Numbered from the stretch's first letter, positions 1 to 8,854 are shown. The stretch is DNA of 64,000 nt from Hungatella sp. UBA5385 (GCA_002409995.1 DHOR01000054.1:62001-126000), one strand, 5' to 3'. Program-made: numbers and translations. The notes: generated from the sequence alone by a model not told the origin.

Positions 1-1
1 C

Positions 2-706
2 GTTTTGACAATATTGCAGGCAGATGCCAATCCAACAGCAGTGGAATTTATGGAACGTAAAGTAGTACAGCTTGGCGAAGCATTTTCGGATGTAGAGTAT
101 CCAAGGTCTGATGCAGGATCTTATATTCTTCTCACATTTGATGGGCATAAGTCAGAGGTGGAAGCTAATATAAAACTGGTTGGGCGATTGGTGATGAGCC
201 ATGGTGCACTTGATTATATTGTTCTGACGGACCCGGAACGGGCATTGGATATATGGAAGGTGAGAGGTGCTCTTGTTAAGGCAGTTGAAGCTGTTTCTGA
301 GCAGGAGCCCGTTGACATCGTTGTGCCAATCAGTAAAATCTCTGATTTCGTTGGGTACATTCATGAACTGGAAGAGAATTCCGGTATGAGAATGGTGAAT
401 TTCGGTCATGCAGGAGATGGTAATATTCATCTGTGTGTAGTGCGTGGCGACCGTAATGAGGAAACATGGCACAGGGAACTGCAGAAGAATATGGAGCATG
501 CATATGCAAAAGCCTATGAATATGGAGGTGTGACTTCCGGGGAACATGGTATCGGTATCAGTAAACGGCATTATTTCCTGAGAGAAACACCAAAAGAAAA
601 TCTTCTGGTCATGAACCAGATTAAGAATGCCCTGGATCCCCGGCATATTTTAAATGATCAAAAATCTTATATCACAGGAGGAAATCAGAATGAAGAAGTT
701 ATCTGA
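2..706 (+). CDS. FAD-linked 2-hydroxyacid oxidase (GlcD/D-lactate dehydrogenase type), C-terminal part
   Basis: The reading frame is open to the left edge, so only the last 230 or so residues are present; the first in-frame start-like codon is not the true start. The visible part is the C-terminal FAD-linked oxidase domain, with a HAGDGNIH motif near visible residue 136 and a GEHGIG motif near 180. Both are typical of glycolate oxidase subunit GlcD and D-lactate dehydrogenases, which oxidise a 2-hydroxyacid to the 2-oxoacid. The next gene starts inside its last codons (17-nt overlap), indicating translational coupling with the aminotransferase. The substrate cannot be told from this fragment; coupling to a transaminase suggests a 2-hydroxyacid related to an amino acid (inference). 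Confidence 0.85.
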   Translation, partial: VLTILQADANPTAVEFMERKVVQLGEAFSDVEYPRSDAGSYILLTFDGHKSEVEANIKLVGRLVMSHGALDYIVLTDPERALDIWKVRGALVKAVEAVSEQEPVDIVVPISKISDFVGYIHELEENSGMRMVNFGHAGDGNIHLCVVRGDRNEETWHRELQKNMEHAYAKAYEYGGVTSGEHGIGISKRHYFLRETPKENLLVMNQIKNALDPRHILNDQKSYITGGNQNEEVI

Positions 707-1856
707 CCGTACAGCCGGGTTTACAGATTCTGTGATTCGGCGCATGACCCGGATATCCAATCAATATGGGGCTGTAAATCTGTCACAGGGATTCCCGGAC
801 TTTGATCCGCCGAAAGAGATTCTGGATCGTCTGACGAAGGTTGCATACGAAGACTTTCACCAATATTCCATCACATGGGGAGCACAGGATTTCAGGGAGG
901 CTTTAGCAGCTAAGCAATCTCACTATATGGGTAGGAGGATTGACCCTGACAGGGAGGTTGTGACTACATGTGGCAGCACTGAGGCTATGATGGCAGCTAT
1001 GATGACGGTTGTTAATCCGGGGGATAAGGTGATTGTATTCTCTCCATTTTATGAGAATTATGGTGCGGATACCATTTTATCAGGCGCAGAGCCAATCTAT
1101 GTTCCACTTCAGCCGCCTGCTTTTGATTTTAACCCTGATGAGCTGGAAGCAGCTTTCCGGCAGCAGCCCAAAGCATTGATTCTGTGTAATCCGTCTAATC
1201 CCTGCGGTAAGGTATTTACCAGAGAAGAACTGGTAATAATTGCTGACCTGGCAAAAAAATATGATGCTTATGTTATTACAGATGAGGTCTATGAACATAT
1301 TGTTTACGCACCCTATGAACATACCTATTTTGCTTCACTTCCGGATATGTGGGAGAGAACCATATCCTGTTCTTCCCTGTCTAAAACCTATTCCATCACA
1401 GGCTGGCGTTTGGGTTACACCATTGCTCCGCCAGAGATTACAGAACGGATTAAAAAGGTTCATGACTTTCTTACAGTGGGTGCAGCAGCTCCGCTGCAGG
1501 AAGCTGTCATTCCAGGTTTGAAGTTTGAGCAGGACTACTATGATGGCCTGTTAGAAACTTATACCCATAAACGTGATTTGTTTTTTAAGGGGCTTGATGA
1601 TATCGGTCTTATTCATACAATTCCCCAGGGGGCATATTATGTGCTGCTGGACATCTCGGAGTTTGGTTATGACAGTGATCAGGAGTTTTGTGAGGCGTTG
1701 GCAAGAGATGTAGGGGTAGGTGCAGTGCCTGGTTCCAGCTTCTTCCGGGAACCGGTTAATCATCTTATCCGTTTCCATTATGCTAAGCGGGATGAAACTT
1801 TGTATGACGCGTTGAACCGTTTAAATGATATCCGTAAGAAGATAATGCCTCGATAA
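690..1856 (+). CDS. PLP-dependent aminotransferase, class I/II
   Basis: This 388-residue fold-type I aminotransferase transfers the amino group of an amino acid to a 2-oxoacid. The start at 690 is chosen over an in-frame codon at 654 because an AGGAGG site lies at 677-682. Visible motifs are NLSQGFPDF near residue 30, SNPCGK (substrate and cofactor pocket), TDEVYEH (Asp contacting the PLP ring nitrogen), and SLSKTY, whose Lys232 is the predicted Schiff-base residue, followed by GWRLGY (phosphate-binding Arg). The N-terminal style resembles kynurenine, methionine or aromatic aminotransferases. The gene overlaps the upstream oxidase and is followed 19 nt later by an M20 amidohydrolase, so the three are probably one catabolic operon. 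Exact substrate unknown. Confidence 0.9.
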   Translation: MKKLSDRTAGFTDSVIRRMTRISNQYGAVNLSQGFPDFDPPKEILDRLTKVAYEDFHQYSITWGAQDFREALAAKQSHYMGRRIDPDREVVTTCGSTEAMMAAMMTVVNPGDKVIVFSPFYENYGADTILSGAEPIYVPLQPPAFDFNPDELEAAFRQQPKALILCNPSNPCGKVFTREELVIIADLAKKYDAYVITDEVYEHIVYAPYEHTYFASLPDMWERTISCSSLSKTYSITGWRLGYTIAPPEITERIKKVHDFLTVGAAAPLQEAVIPGLKFEQDYYDGLLETYTHKRDLFFKGLDDIGLIHTIPQGAYYVLLDISEFGYDSDQEFCEALARDVGVGAVPGSSFFREPVNHLIRFHYAKRDETLYDALNRLNDIRKKIMPR

Positions 1857-1875
1857 TGAAAGGTGATGCAGTGAT

Positions 1876-3051
1876 ATGAGAATGGATTACATTAATTGGG
1901 AAGAAGTACATGAGTATGTGGTAGATCTCCGGCGTGATTTTCATCAGCACCCGGAGATAAGTCTTTCAGAATTTCGCACTGCGGAACGAATTGAGGAGGA
2001 ACTTGATAGTTTTGGGATTCCTCATCAGCGTATAGGCAAGACTGGAGTGCTGGGAACTATGAAAGGCACAGGTTCTGGGTATGGCGTTGTTGCACTGCGG
2101 GCCGATATTGATGCACTGCCGATTCAGGAAACTAGTAATATAGAATACTGTTCACAGACCGACGGCGTCATGCATGCTTGCGGTCACGATGCGCACACTG
2201 CTTGTCTTCTGGGAGCAGCCAAAATATTGATGCAGGAAAGAGCTGGGTTTGGCGGAGAGATTCGTTTGATTTTTCAACCAGCAGAGGAAATAGGGCAGGG
2301 GATCAGAGAGTTTTTTGATGCGGGAGTTATGGCTGGAGTTAAAAGGGTATTTGGTATTCATACAGCATCAGATATTCCTGCTGGTACTGTAGGATTAAAG
2401 CCAGGACTGAATAATGCTTCTGTAGACCATTTCCGCATTATTGTTAAAGGAAAATCAGCACATGTATCTGCACCACAGCTGGGAATCGATGCATTGTATA
2501 TCGCAAGTCAGATTGTTGTATTATTGCAGGCTATAGTGACGCGAAGAACTTCACCTGTGGAACCTGTGATTATTGGGGTGGGAAAACTAAGTTCCGGCAC
2601 TACCTATAATGCTCTGGCAGAATCTGCAGAGATGGAAGGAACTACAAGGACTGTTTCAGTGAAAATGCGGGAGGAAATCCGCAGGCAGGTTACAGAAGTT
2701 GCACAACAGACTGCTGCTCTATATGGAGGCAGTGCGAAAGTGGTCTGGACAGATTTTGCTTCTCCGCTGATAAATGATCCTTTGGTCTGCAAGGAAATCG
2801 CATTTATGGTAAAACAGTTTGGAATAGAGGCAGCAGTATCCACTGATCGTGAATTATCTCTAAGCGGCGATAATTTCGCGGATTTATTAATGGCAGCGCC
2901 TGGGACCTACGCCTATCTTGGAACAGGAAATCCGGAAATACCTGGTACACAAAATCCGGCCCATAATGGTAAATTCGATATTGATGAAAGGGCTCTTGGA
3001 ATTGGTGTGCAGCTTTATGCAGGTTGTGCTTTGGGGTGGCTTAGAACGTAA
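1876..3051 (+). CDS. M20 family amidohydrolase (N-acyl-amino-acid hydrolase)
   Basis: This 391-residue cytosolic metalloenzyme belongs to the M20D group, which includes hippurate hydrolase, IAA-amino-acid hydrolase and N-acetyl-diaminopimelate deacetylase. It cleaves the amide bond of N-acylated amino acids. Metal-binding motifs are visible: RADIDALP near residue 76, HACGHDAHT near 97, and QPAEEIGQG near 135. A dimerisation domain follows from about residue 180. It has no signal peptide. It is the last gene of the operon; a hairpin lies 50 nt downstream. Together with the oxidase and aminotransferase it could release and catabolise an N-acylated amino acid, but that pathway is inference. Assignment to the family is secure, the substrate is not. 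Confidence 0.88.
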   Translation: MRMDYINWEEVHEYVVDLRRDFHQHPEISLSEFRTAERIEEELDSFGIPHQRIGKTGVLGTMKGTGSGYGVVALRADIDALPIQETSNIEYCSQTDGVMHACGHDAHTACLLGAAKILMQERAGFGGEIRLIFQPAEEIGQGIREFFDAGVMAGVKRVFGIHTASDIPAGTVGLKPGLNNASVDHFRIIVKGKSAHVSAPQLGIDALYIASQIVVLLQAIVTRRTSPVEPVIIGVGKLSSGTTYNALAESAEMEGTTRTVSVKMREEIRRQVTEVAQQTAALYGGSAKVVWTDFASPLINDPLVCKEIAFMVKQFGIEAAVSTDRELSLSGDNFADLLMAAPGTYAYLGTGNPEIPGTQNPAHNGKFDIDERALGIGVQLYAGCALGWLRT

Positions 3052-3099
3052 GTTTTTGATAGATACTGGTTTTAAAAGATGACTTAGAAGAAAACACAA

Positions 3100-3121
3100 A
3101 GAGTTCGCAAAAGCGAACTCT
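3100..3121. terminator. Hairpin between convergent operons
   Basis: A perfect 9-bp stem (AGAGTTCGC/GCGAACTCT) with an AAAA loop lies between the amidohydrolase and the convergent tetR. Read on the minus strand it is followed by a T-rich run (CTTTGTGTTTTC), so it fits best as the tetR terminator; on the plus strand only a weak CTTTTATT follows. Confidence 0.6.
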
Positions 3122-3170
3122 GAGAGTGACACTTTTATTGATTGTATCTATCATGTCAGTTAGTAATACA

Positions 3171-3755
3171 CTAACTTTTTCTAAATCCACGAGCCATTTG
3201 GGATATGGTAACACTGATTGCTTTATCGACTTCTACTGAGTCATGTGATGGATAATTTAAGGCTAATTCGTTTAGTGCTCCGGAAATAGAATAGGTCATT
3301 AATTTTGTATCAACATCTTCTTGTAAATAGCCTTGTTCTTTCAAATCATCAATATGACTTTGCAACACACTCATTGAATTTTCCTGGTCAGCTTTTCTCC
3401 ACGCATCCCAACCAACCACTGCTGGTGCCTCCACCAGCAATATCCGCCTGCTTTCTTTAGCATTAGCACCTTTTATAAAACCCAAACATCCCAATATCAG
3501 CTGTTGCCAGAGATCATCGCTTTTCATGGCTTCCTTTTCTATTAGTATAGCAACATCTTCCTGAACATTGTCCAGCACTGAAAGGAAAAGCCCTTTTTTA
3601 TTTTTAAAATGGTGGTATACAGCACCTCGGGTTACATTAGCCTCTTCTGCAATTTTCTCAAGTGATACATCAAAATATCCATATTTAGTAAAATGTTTTC
3701 TTGCAATTTTTAATAGTGCAGATGTTGTTTTTTGTGTAGCTTCTTCATTTTTCAT
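3171..3755 (-). CDS. TetR family transcriptional regulator
   Basis: This 194-residue protein has the TetR N-terminal helix-turn-helix: residues 10-55 contain FTKYGYFDVSLEKIA and VTRGAVYHHFKNKKGLF, which match the family consensus closely. The remaining helical C-terminal domain is the ligand-binding and dimerisation part. The gene follows the alkC-like gene by 20 nt on the same strand, so the two are co-transcribed from the promoter at 4549-4566. An imperfect palindrome sits in that promoter's spacer, which suggests the protein represses its own operon. The ligand is unknown; pairing with an alkylation-repair gene hints at response to an alkylating or electrophilic compound (inference). Confidence 0.9.
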   Translation of the reverse strand: MKNEEATQKTTSALLKIARKHFTKYGYFDVSLEKIAEEANVTRGAVYHHFKNKKGLFLSVLDNVQEDVAILIEKEAMKSDDLWQQLILGCLGFIKGANAKESRRILLVEAPAVVGWDAWRKADQENSMSVLQSHIDDLKEQGYLQEDVDTKLMTYSISGALNELALNYPSHDSVEVDKAISVTISQMARGFRKS

Positions 3756-3775
3756 TATTGTATTTCTCCAGTGCT

Positions 3776-4504
3776 CTATTTTTGATTTCTCATTCCATGC
3801 TTAATAATCCATTCTTGAGCTTTGCTTGTGGGTGTTTTTCTCCACTGTGTGATAATGTATTCCGCCTTCTCTGGTGAGTCCTTAAATAAATCATTCAAAT
3901 TGTTGCCAACACTTTTTTGCACAAACTTTTCTGGGTCATCTTTTAGATATGTAAGGATTTCTACATACCGCTCAAATTCTTCCAGTGCTACAGATAGTTT
4001 TTGTGCCCATGGTAAGCGCAGCCTTACCCCTTCACTGGCAAGTCTTCGCACATGCACATTGTCATCATGTGTCCACAAGATTAACTCGTCCATCACTTCC
4101 TTTGGATGTTCTTTGAGCAAAGGGCGGATAGCATACTCCCCAGTAAACCGTTTTGTCAATTCTTTTAAAAATAATAAAGATACCTTCCAGTTTTCGTTTC
4201 CGTATCGTTCAACATATCTGCCAATGGGCCATAACCACCATCCAAAGTTAAACATTCCTTCCGGCCGAGTTAGCTCGGGGCCCAGGATATCGTAAAATGC
4301 CAGTATATTTTTTGAATAATCACTGTCCATATTTTTTTGCATTGCATCGACGATACAATCAAACCGTGCAAATAACTCTTTGTCATCAAGCTGACCAATT
4401 AAGTCATTGGAAAAGGCTTCTGAGTCAAAATGTGGCATTACAGAAGATAATTTTGAGGATAACTCTAAAATATATTGGTCATTATAATGCTCCTTGTGTT
4501 TCAT
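3776..4504 (-). CDS. AlkC-type DNA alkylation repair protein (HEAT-like)
   Basis: This 242-residue protein resembles the AlkC/AlkD superfamily of HEAT-repeat DNA glycosylases, which excise N-alkylated purines from DNA without flipping the base. The stretch FNFGWWLWPIGRYVERYG near residues 100-118 and HDDNVHVRRLASEGVRLRLPW near 155-175 are typical of the AlkC branch. The rest is predicted all-helical, as expected for HEAT-like repeats. Its start is preceded by a strong GGGGGTG ribosome site. It is the first gene of a two-gene operon with tetR. No frameshift is visible. Family placement is good; the glycosylase activity itself is inferred from the family. Confidence 0.82.
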   Translation of the reverse strand: MKHKEHYNDQYILELSSKLSSVMPHFDSEAFSNDLIGQLDDKELFARFDCIVDAMQKNMDSDYSKNILAFYDILGPELTRPEGMFNFGWWLWPIGRYVERYGNENWKVSLLFLKELTKRFTGEYAIRPLLKEHPKEVMDELILWTHDDNVHVRRLASEGVRLRLPWAQKLSVALEEFERYVEILTYLKDDPEKFVQKSVGNNLNDLFKDSPEKAEYIITQWRKTPTSKAQEWIIKHGMRNQK

Positions 4505-4542
4505 TTGTTTTCACCCCCATTAAATTTATTAATATGACAATA

Positions 4543-4566
4543 ACATACATACAGTGTGTATGTCAA
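4543..4566 (-). promoter_or_regulatory. Promoter of the alkC-tetR operon with TetR-type operator
   Basis: On the minus strand a TTGACA -35 box (4561-4566) is followed after 17-18 nt by a -10 like TATTGT, 39 nt upstream of the alkC start. The spacer is occupied by a palindrome at 4543-4563 with arms ACATACA/TGTATGT and further central matches. This fits a TetR operator that blocks RNA polymerase. Confidence 0.7.
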
Positions 4567-4725
4567 TTGCTTCTTTTGTTCACCACCTCAGCTTAACGGT
4601 TTTTTATTCGTGTAGGAGGAGATGTTCATATTTTATTGCAGGCTGGGGACTGCTTAATTATTAGTTTGAAGGGATAATCAGAATGTAATATTGAGTTACA
4701 GAAAAATAGGATATTTATGTTTGTA
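4567..4725. other. Intergenic stretch without recognised gene
   Basis: The whole gene-free stretch runs from 4505 to 4873. Apart from the alkC promoter and the long hairpin at 4726-4783, I see only AT-rich sequence without a convincing open frame, RNA gene or promoter. Confidence 0.5.
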
Positions 4726-4783
4726 AATTATATAAGACCAGCAGAAATTTATTCCGTAGAATTTCTGTTGGTCTTATATAATT
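4726..4783. repeat. Long inverted repeat, 24-bp arms, 10-nt loop
   Basis: Arms at 4726-4749 and 4760-4783 are complementary over 24 positions with a single G-T pair. The core is GACCAGCAGAAATT/AATTTCTGTTGGTC, flanked by AATTATATAA/TTATATAATT. It lies 90 nt past the stop codon of the tryptophanase-like gene and could act as its terminator. However, no U-tract follows on either strand, so it differs from the other terminators here. It could be a processed RNA hairpin or the remnant of a small palindromic element. Confidence 0.75.
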
Positions 4784-4873
4784 GAAAAATAACTAATCAA
4801 AGGATAAATTGCTAAAATCAATTTCCAAAGAATCATATATTTCTATTTCATATCAGCCTGATACCAGCACTGC

Positions 4874-6322
4874 CTACAGACTGTCACCGAAATCAGCTTT
4901 GAACTTCGCTGTCAGCTGTTCCTGCCAATCTGATACAGGTTTTAATTTACCCAGGAAAAATCTTAGGATTTTCGGTTCGTCCTCAAAAGTTAACCCCTCA
5001 ATGAGATGACGGTTCTCGTACACCCAGGTAATACGATCAATGGCATAATTGACCTGGGATAATGTAAATACACGGCGCGGCATAGCCAGCCTTACCAGCT
5101 CCATATCTGCCAGTTTCTCGCTGCCATCCGACTTTCTATCCTCTGACAAGGTTCCGCGTTCCATGCCCCGGATTCCGCTGGCAATATAGATAGCTGCCGC
5201 TAGTGCTCCGGCCGGATACTGCTCTTGGGGAATGTGTTTAACAAACTCCATGGCATTAAGATGACAGCCCAGGCCGCCGGCCGGTGTAATTACCGGTACC
5301 CCGCGCTTTTGAAGCTCACCAACCATATAGGCAATAAATTCCGGACCCTGGTTAACCATATTAAAATCCATTGTCTCTTCCAGACCAACTACCATGGCTT
5401 CCATCTCACGGACACTCATGCCTCCATAGGTGAGAAAACCTTCAAACAGCGGGATCAGCTCTCTCATTTTGTTGTAGGCATCTACATCATTAGTACAGAT
5501 ACCGCCACCTCTTGCACAGCCCAGTTTTCTGGCTGAAAAATAGATAATATCCGTATGGTCAGCAATCTCTTTTGTTATACTGCGGATATCGGCATCCTTG
5601 TATTCGGCTTCCCTGACCTTGATAAAGTAAAGATTATCCGCCAGCAGACTGGCATCAAACACAAGCATAATACCGTATTTTTGACATAGCTTGTAGGTAT
5701 CTTTAATATTGGCAAGTGATACCGGCTGGCCGCCGATCAAGTTAGTCCCGGCCTCAATACGAACAAATGGAATCTGCTCCGGTCCATGTTCATTTATCAA
5801 CTGTTCCAGCTGATTCAAATCCAGGTTTCCTTTAAATGGATTCTCGCTATTTACTTCCAGAGCTTCTGTCGGGATCACCTCCACAACACTGCCGCCGTTC
5901 AGTACAATATGTGATTTAGTAGTCGTAAAATGATAGTTCATAGGGACAATACTGCCTTGAGATACAAATGAACGGGCAATAATATTTTCACAGGCACGCC
6001 CCTGATGAGCAGGAAGATAATATTTTTTACCGAATAACTCCTGAACTTTCTCCTCCAGCTTGGTGAAGGTAGACGAACCGGCATAGCTGTCATCCGCCTC
6101 CATCATCGCTGCAACCTGTTTATCACTCATGGCATTGACACCGCTGTCGGTAAGCATGTCCAGAAATACATCTTTATTTTTAAGTAAAAATGTATTGCTG
6201 CCAGCCTCTGACATGGCCTGAAGCCGCTCCTCGACAGTTCTCAAATTCAACTTCTGCACCACCCGTACCTTGTGCATCTCCAATGGGACACTGTCCCCAT
6301 AAAAAAACTTTACCTGTGGCAT
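4874..6322 (-). CDS. Beta-eliminating lyase, divergent tryptophanase/tyrosine phenol-lyase homologue
   Basis: This 482-residue PLP enzyme aligns along its length with TnaA and tyrosine phenol-lyase, which split tryptophan or tyrosine to indole or phenol, pyruvate and ammonia. Shared landmarks include GGQPVSLAN (198-206), YFIKVREAEYKD (232-243) and FLTYGGM. The presumed Schiff-base lysine is K266. Family signatures are altered, however. The usual SAKKD/SGKKD around the lysine is SARKL, the DSAR/DATR motif is DASL (Leu226 where an Arg normally contacts PLP), and the GGH motif reads GGLGCH. No tnaC-like leader or tnaB permease is adjacent. It is probably a third subfamily; substrate unknown. A strong AAAGGAG site supports the start. 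Confidence 0.8.
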   Translation of the reverse strand: MPQVKFFYGDSVPLEMHKVRVVQKLNLRTVEERLQAMSEAGSNTFLLKNKDVFLDMLTDSGVNAMSDKQVAAMMEADDSYAGSSTFTKLEEKVQELFGKKYYLPAHQGRACENIIARSFVSQGSIVPMNYHFTTTKSHIVLNGGSVVEVIPTEALEVNSENPFKGNLDLNQLEQLINEHGPEQIPFVRIEAGTNLIGGQPVSLANIKDTYKLCQKYGIMLVFDASLLADNLYFIKVREAEYKDADIRSITKEIADHTDIIYFSARKLGCARGGGICTNDVDAYNKMRELIPLFEGFLTYGGMSVREMEAMVVGLEETMDFNMVNQGPEFIAYMVGELQKRGVPVITPAGGLGCHLNAMEFVKHIPQEQYPAGALAAAIYIASGIRGMERGTLSEDRKSDGSEKLADMELVRLAMPRRVFTLSQVNYAIDRITWVYENRHLIEGLTFEDEPKILRFFLGKLKPVSDWQEQLTAKFKADFGDSL

Positions 6323-6472
6323 CGCTTCCTTCTCCTTTATGTAAATTTGTTATTTCATACATTATACACACTTTGGCAGATTAACGCAACAGGCGAGTTA
6401 AAGCGTTACCGTTTAAAGCGTTAATTCCACGAAATGAAACTGGTTATATTATAACTTTTATTGCTGATTAGT

Positions 6473-6520
6473 AAAAAAGGCATACAGGAGCAAAGTTAAG
6501 CTTCCCTGTATGCCTTTTTT
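6473..6520 (-). terminator. Bidirectional intrinsic terminator
   Basis: A 16-bp stem (AAAAAAGGCATACAGG/CCTGTATGCCTTTTTT) with a 16-nt loop lies just past the ABC permease stop codon. The A/T ends make it effective in either direction; its position fits the minus-strand operon. Confidence 0.9.
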
Positions 6521-6535
6521 GAAATGATATTGTTG

Positions 6536-8854
6536 TCATCCCGCATTCACAACATTCACAATGCTCATTTTTTCAATTTTCTTAACTGGTGAAATCACTG
6601 CAATAAATGTAGTTAAAATTGTGACTGAAACTGTAACAACCATAATCGTAAGCGGCGGCTGCCAGTTTGCTCCCCACCTTGAGGTTACTGTTATTGAAAA
6701 AAAGTAATTGTGCAATAATATGCCCAACACGCTCCCAACAAGGCATCCCATTGCGGTATAAGAGGCAACTTCTGCGATAACCATCTTTTTTAATTGTGTC
6801 ATTGACATACCGACTGCACGCATTACCCCATAATTCCCCATTCGGTTGGAAACGCTGGCATTTACAGTGTTCAATATATTGATAAATGCTACCAAAGCGA
6901 TTACAAATACAAATCCGTATACGAATATGGCCATTGTATAATAAGCTGTCCGTACTTCCTGATTTCTTTGCTGCTGGTCAAGTAACTGCATTTCCGGTGA
7001 TAATATGCTTCTGACCTGTGCAGAAATATCTTTTTCTACCTGCATATCTATAATTGTGTAATTTGTAATTCCTGTCAATTTACTAAATGCAGCCTCTGAG
7101 CATATGAATATCCATTCTGAATTTTCTGTATCAAAAGGGATATCGGAAAGTATCCCTGTAATCTGAAGTTCATAAGGTTCGCCGGAGAATAAAAGTGTAA
7201 CTGTGTCTCCGATCTTCCAGTTGGATTTCTTTGATTTGTCATAGCTAACCAATACTCCATCGCCATTTTCTGCCCTCTCTATATCACCGTCAATGAGCAT
7301 TTCTTTTGCCCAGTGAAACTGGGGCTCATCATAGGATATCAGCTTAACAGTTCCATTCTGATCCTTGCTTTTGGCAGGAATATCAGAGCTGAACATTCTG
7401 CCATATAGCTGCTTGATATGAGGAAGAGCCTTTAATTCCTCCATTAGTGAACGGTCAATGGCAGGGGAATGACCATTTCTCATCACTGAAATGTCCGGTG
7501 CATATGGTTTTAAAGGTTTAATTGCATAATCCATAAAATCCACCAGTACCGTAAAGCTTAAAAGTAATATAATGCTCAGTGCAAAGGAACCTGCAGTTAA
7601 TACCAGATTCTTTTTATAGGAGAAAGCATGATGAATTCCCATGGAGGTATCCACATGAATCTTTGCATTGGCAGCCTTACGTATTGACTGGTTATCCGAT
7701 TGTTTCATATTCCCGGTTACAGCAGCTTGAGGGGATACCTGGGCGGCTTTTTTGGCTGGTGCTCCCGATGCAAGCATAACGACTAAAAATCCCATTACAG
7801 TGCCGGCAGCGATACCGGGCCAGCTGATTTGAAAGAGAGGCATTTCAGGGAGGGCAAACCGTATGTCAAGCAGATTTAGAATCAATGCAGAAATCCACAT
7901 AATTATGCAGCCTGCTAGCAGTCCAATGGGAATTCCCTTTAAACTATACTGTAATCCCTCTAATCGAATATAGCGCTTAATCTGCCGCTTAGATGCTCCA
8001 AGACAGCGGAGGAGACCAAAAAACTGTGTTCGTTCCAGAACACTCATATTGAAGCTTCCCGCAATCATAAAAACGCCGGACATTGTGACGAGAACAAATA
8101 AAACAGCAGCTGTAAGGTAAAGCCCCAATATAGAATTGTCATCACTTTGCCCCATAAGGCTAAGAAGTATCAAATTAGTGGAAACCTGATCATCGCTTAA
8201 GCCATACTCCATTTTCACCTCAGAAATCGCCTGTGGGATATTCACACCTTTTTTAAATTGAATGTAGTAATACTGTGCGTATTGGTCCGAGCCAATTCCA
8301 CGCATTCCATCAGTTGTAAGAAACAGACCATGTGCATCACTCCCCAATAATCCGGAAAATTCTCCATATATGCCGGTTATGCGGTATTGTCTTATCTGCC
8401 CATTTTCAAAAGGTACTTCAATTGTATCTCCTATGGAGAGCTGAAACTGTTCTAAAGCCTGTTTGTCAAGCAATGCTTCATGCTCAGTTGCCGGATAGGT
8501 GCCTTCCAGCACCACAAGATTCATTGCTTCAGCAAGTTCCTGCCCGCTGCCCTGAACGATTAATTCCTTTCCCTCATAGGTTGTATCCTCAACCAGACTC
8601 ACCCAATCAGAGACCTTTACATCACTGCGGCCAGAGATTTGTGCAGCAATCGGATCAGTTATGTCAGAAATAATGGCGTGAAAATTCCCCTGCTGCTCAA
8701 GGTAAGCATTAATTTGTGCCCTAATACTCATATCTGCAAGACCAAATATCGCTGTTACCAGCATAACAGAAATGGCAATGCAAATCACAGTCAGCCGTTT
8801 TTTCTTTTTGTGTACTTTACCATATTTAGAAACCAGACTGAGATAACTTTTCAT
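6536..8854 (-). CDS. FtsX-type ABC transporter permease (two FtsX domains)
   Basis: This 772-residue membrane protein has a first membrane helix at about residues 22-44 and then an extracellular domain. A three-helix FtsX module follows at about 245-375, a fifth helix near 415-440, and a second extracellular domain of about 200 residues. A second FtsX module lies at about 640-765. The 4+4 helix layout is that of MacB/FtsX-like permeases with internal duplication, and differs from the 10-helix BceB type. Its start overlaps the ATPase stop by 4 nt (ATGA), indicating coupled translation. With the upstream kinase and regulator it probably forms an antimicrobial-peptide sensing or resistance module. 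No motif identifies the substrate. Confidence 0.88.
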   Translation of the reverse strand: MKSYLSLVSKYGKVHKKKKRLTVICIAISVMLVTAIFGLADMSIRAQINAYLEQQGNFHAIISDITDPIAAQISGRSDVKVSDWVSLVEDTTYEGKELIVQGSGQELAEAMNLVVLEGTYPATEHEALLDKQALEQFQLSIGDTIEVPFENGQIRQYRITGIYGEFSGLLGSDAHGLFLTTDGMRGIGSDQYAQYYYIQFKKGVNIPQAISEVKMEYGLSDDQVSTNLILLSLMGQSDDNSILGLYLTAAVLFVLVTMSGVFMIAGSFNMSVLERTQFFGLLRCLGASKRQIKRYIRLEGLQYSLKGIPIGLLAGCIIMWISALILNLLDIRFALPEMPLFQISWPGIAAGTVMGFLVVMLASGAPAKKAAQVSPQAAVTGNMKQSDNQSIRKAANAKIHVDTSMGIHHAFSYKKNLVLTAGSFALSIILLLSFTVLVDFMDYAIKPLKPYAPDISVMRNGHSPAIDRSLMEELKALPHIKQLYGRMFSSDIPAKSKDQNGTVKLISYDEPQFHWAKEMLIDGDIERAENGDGVLVSYDKSKKSNWKIGDTVTLLFSGEPYELQITGILSDIPFDTENSEWIFICSEAAFSKLTGITNYTIIDMQVEKDISAQVRSILSPEMQLLDQQQRNQEVRTAYYTMAIFVYGFVFVIALVAFINILNTVNASVSNRMGNYGVMRAVGMSMTQLKKMVIAEVASYTAMGCLVGSVLGILLHNYFFSITVTSRWGANWQPPLTIMVVTVSVTILTTFIAVISPVKKIEKMSIVNVVNAG

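Noticed and set aside
152..646. Open frame of 164 codons on the minus strand inside the oxidase gene
   Set aside because: Antisense shadow of a conserved coding region, with no matching family and no start signal.
6323..6472. TnaC-like leader peptide before the tryptophanase homologue
   Set aside because: No short frame with a conserved Trp and Pro codons was seen, and the distance to the gene is short.
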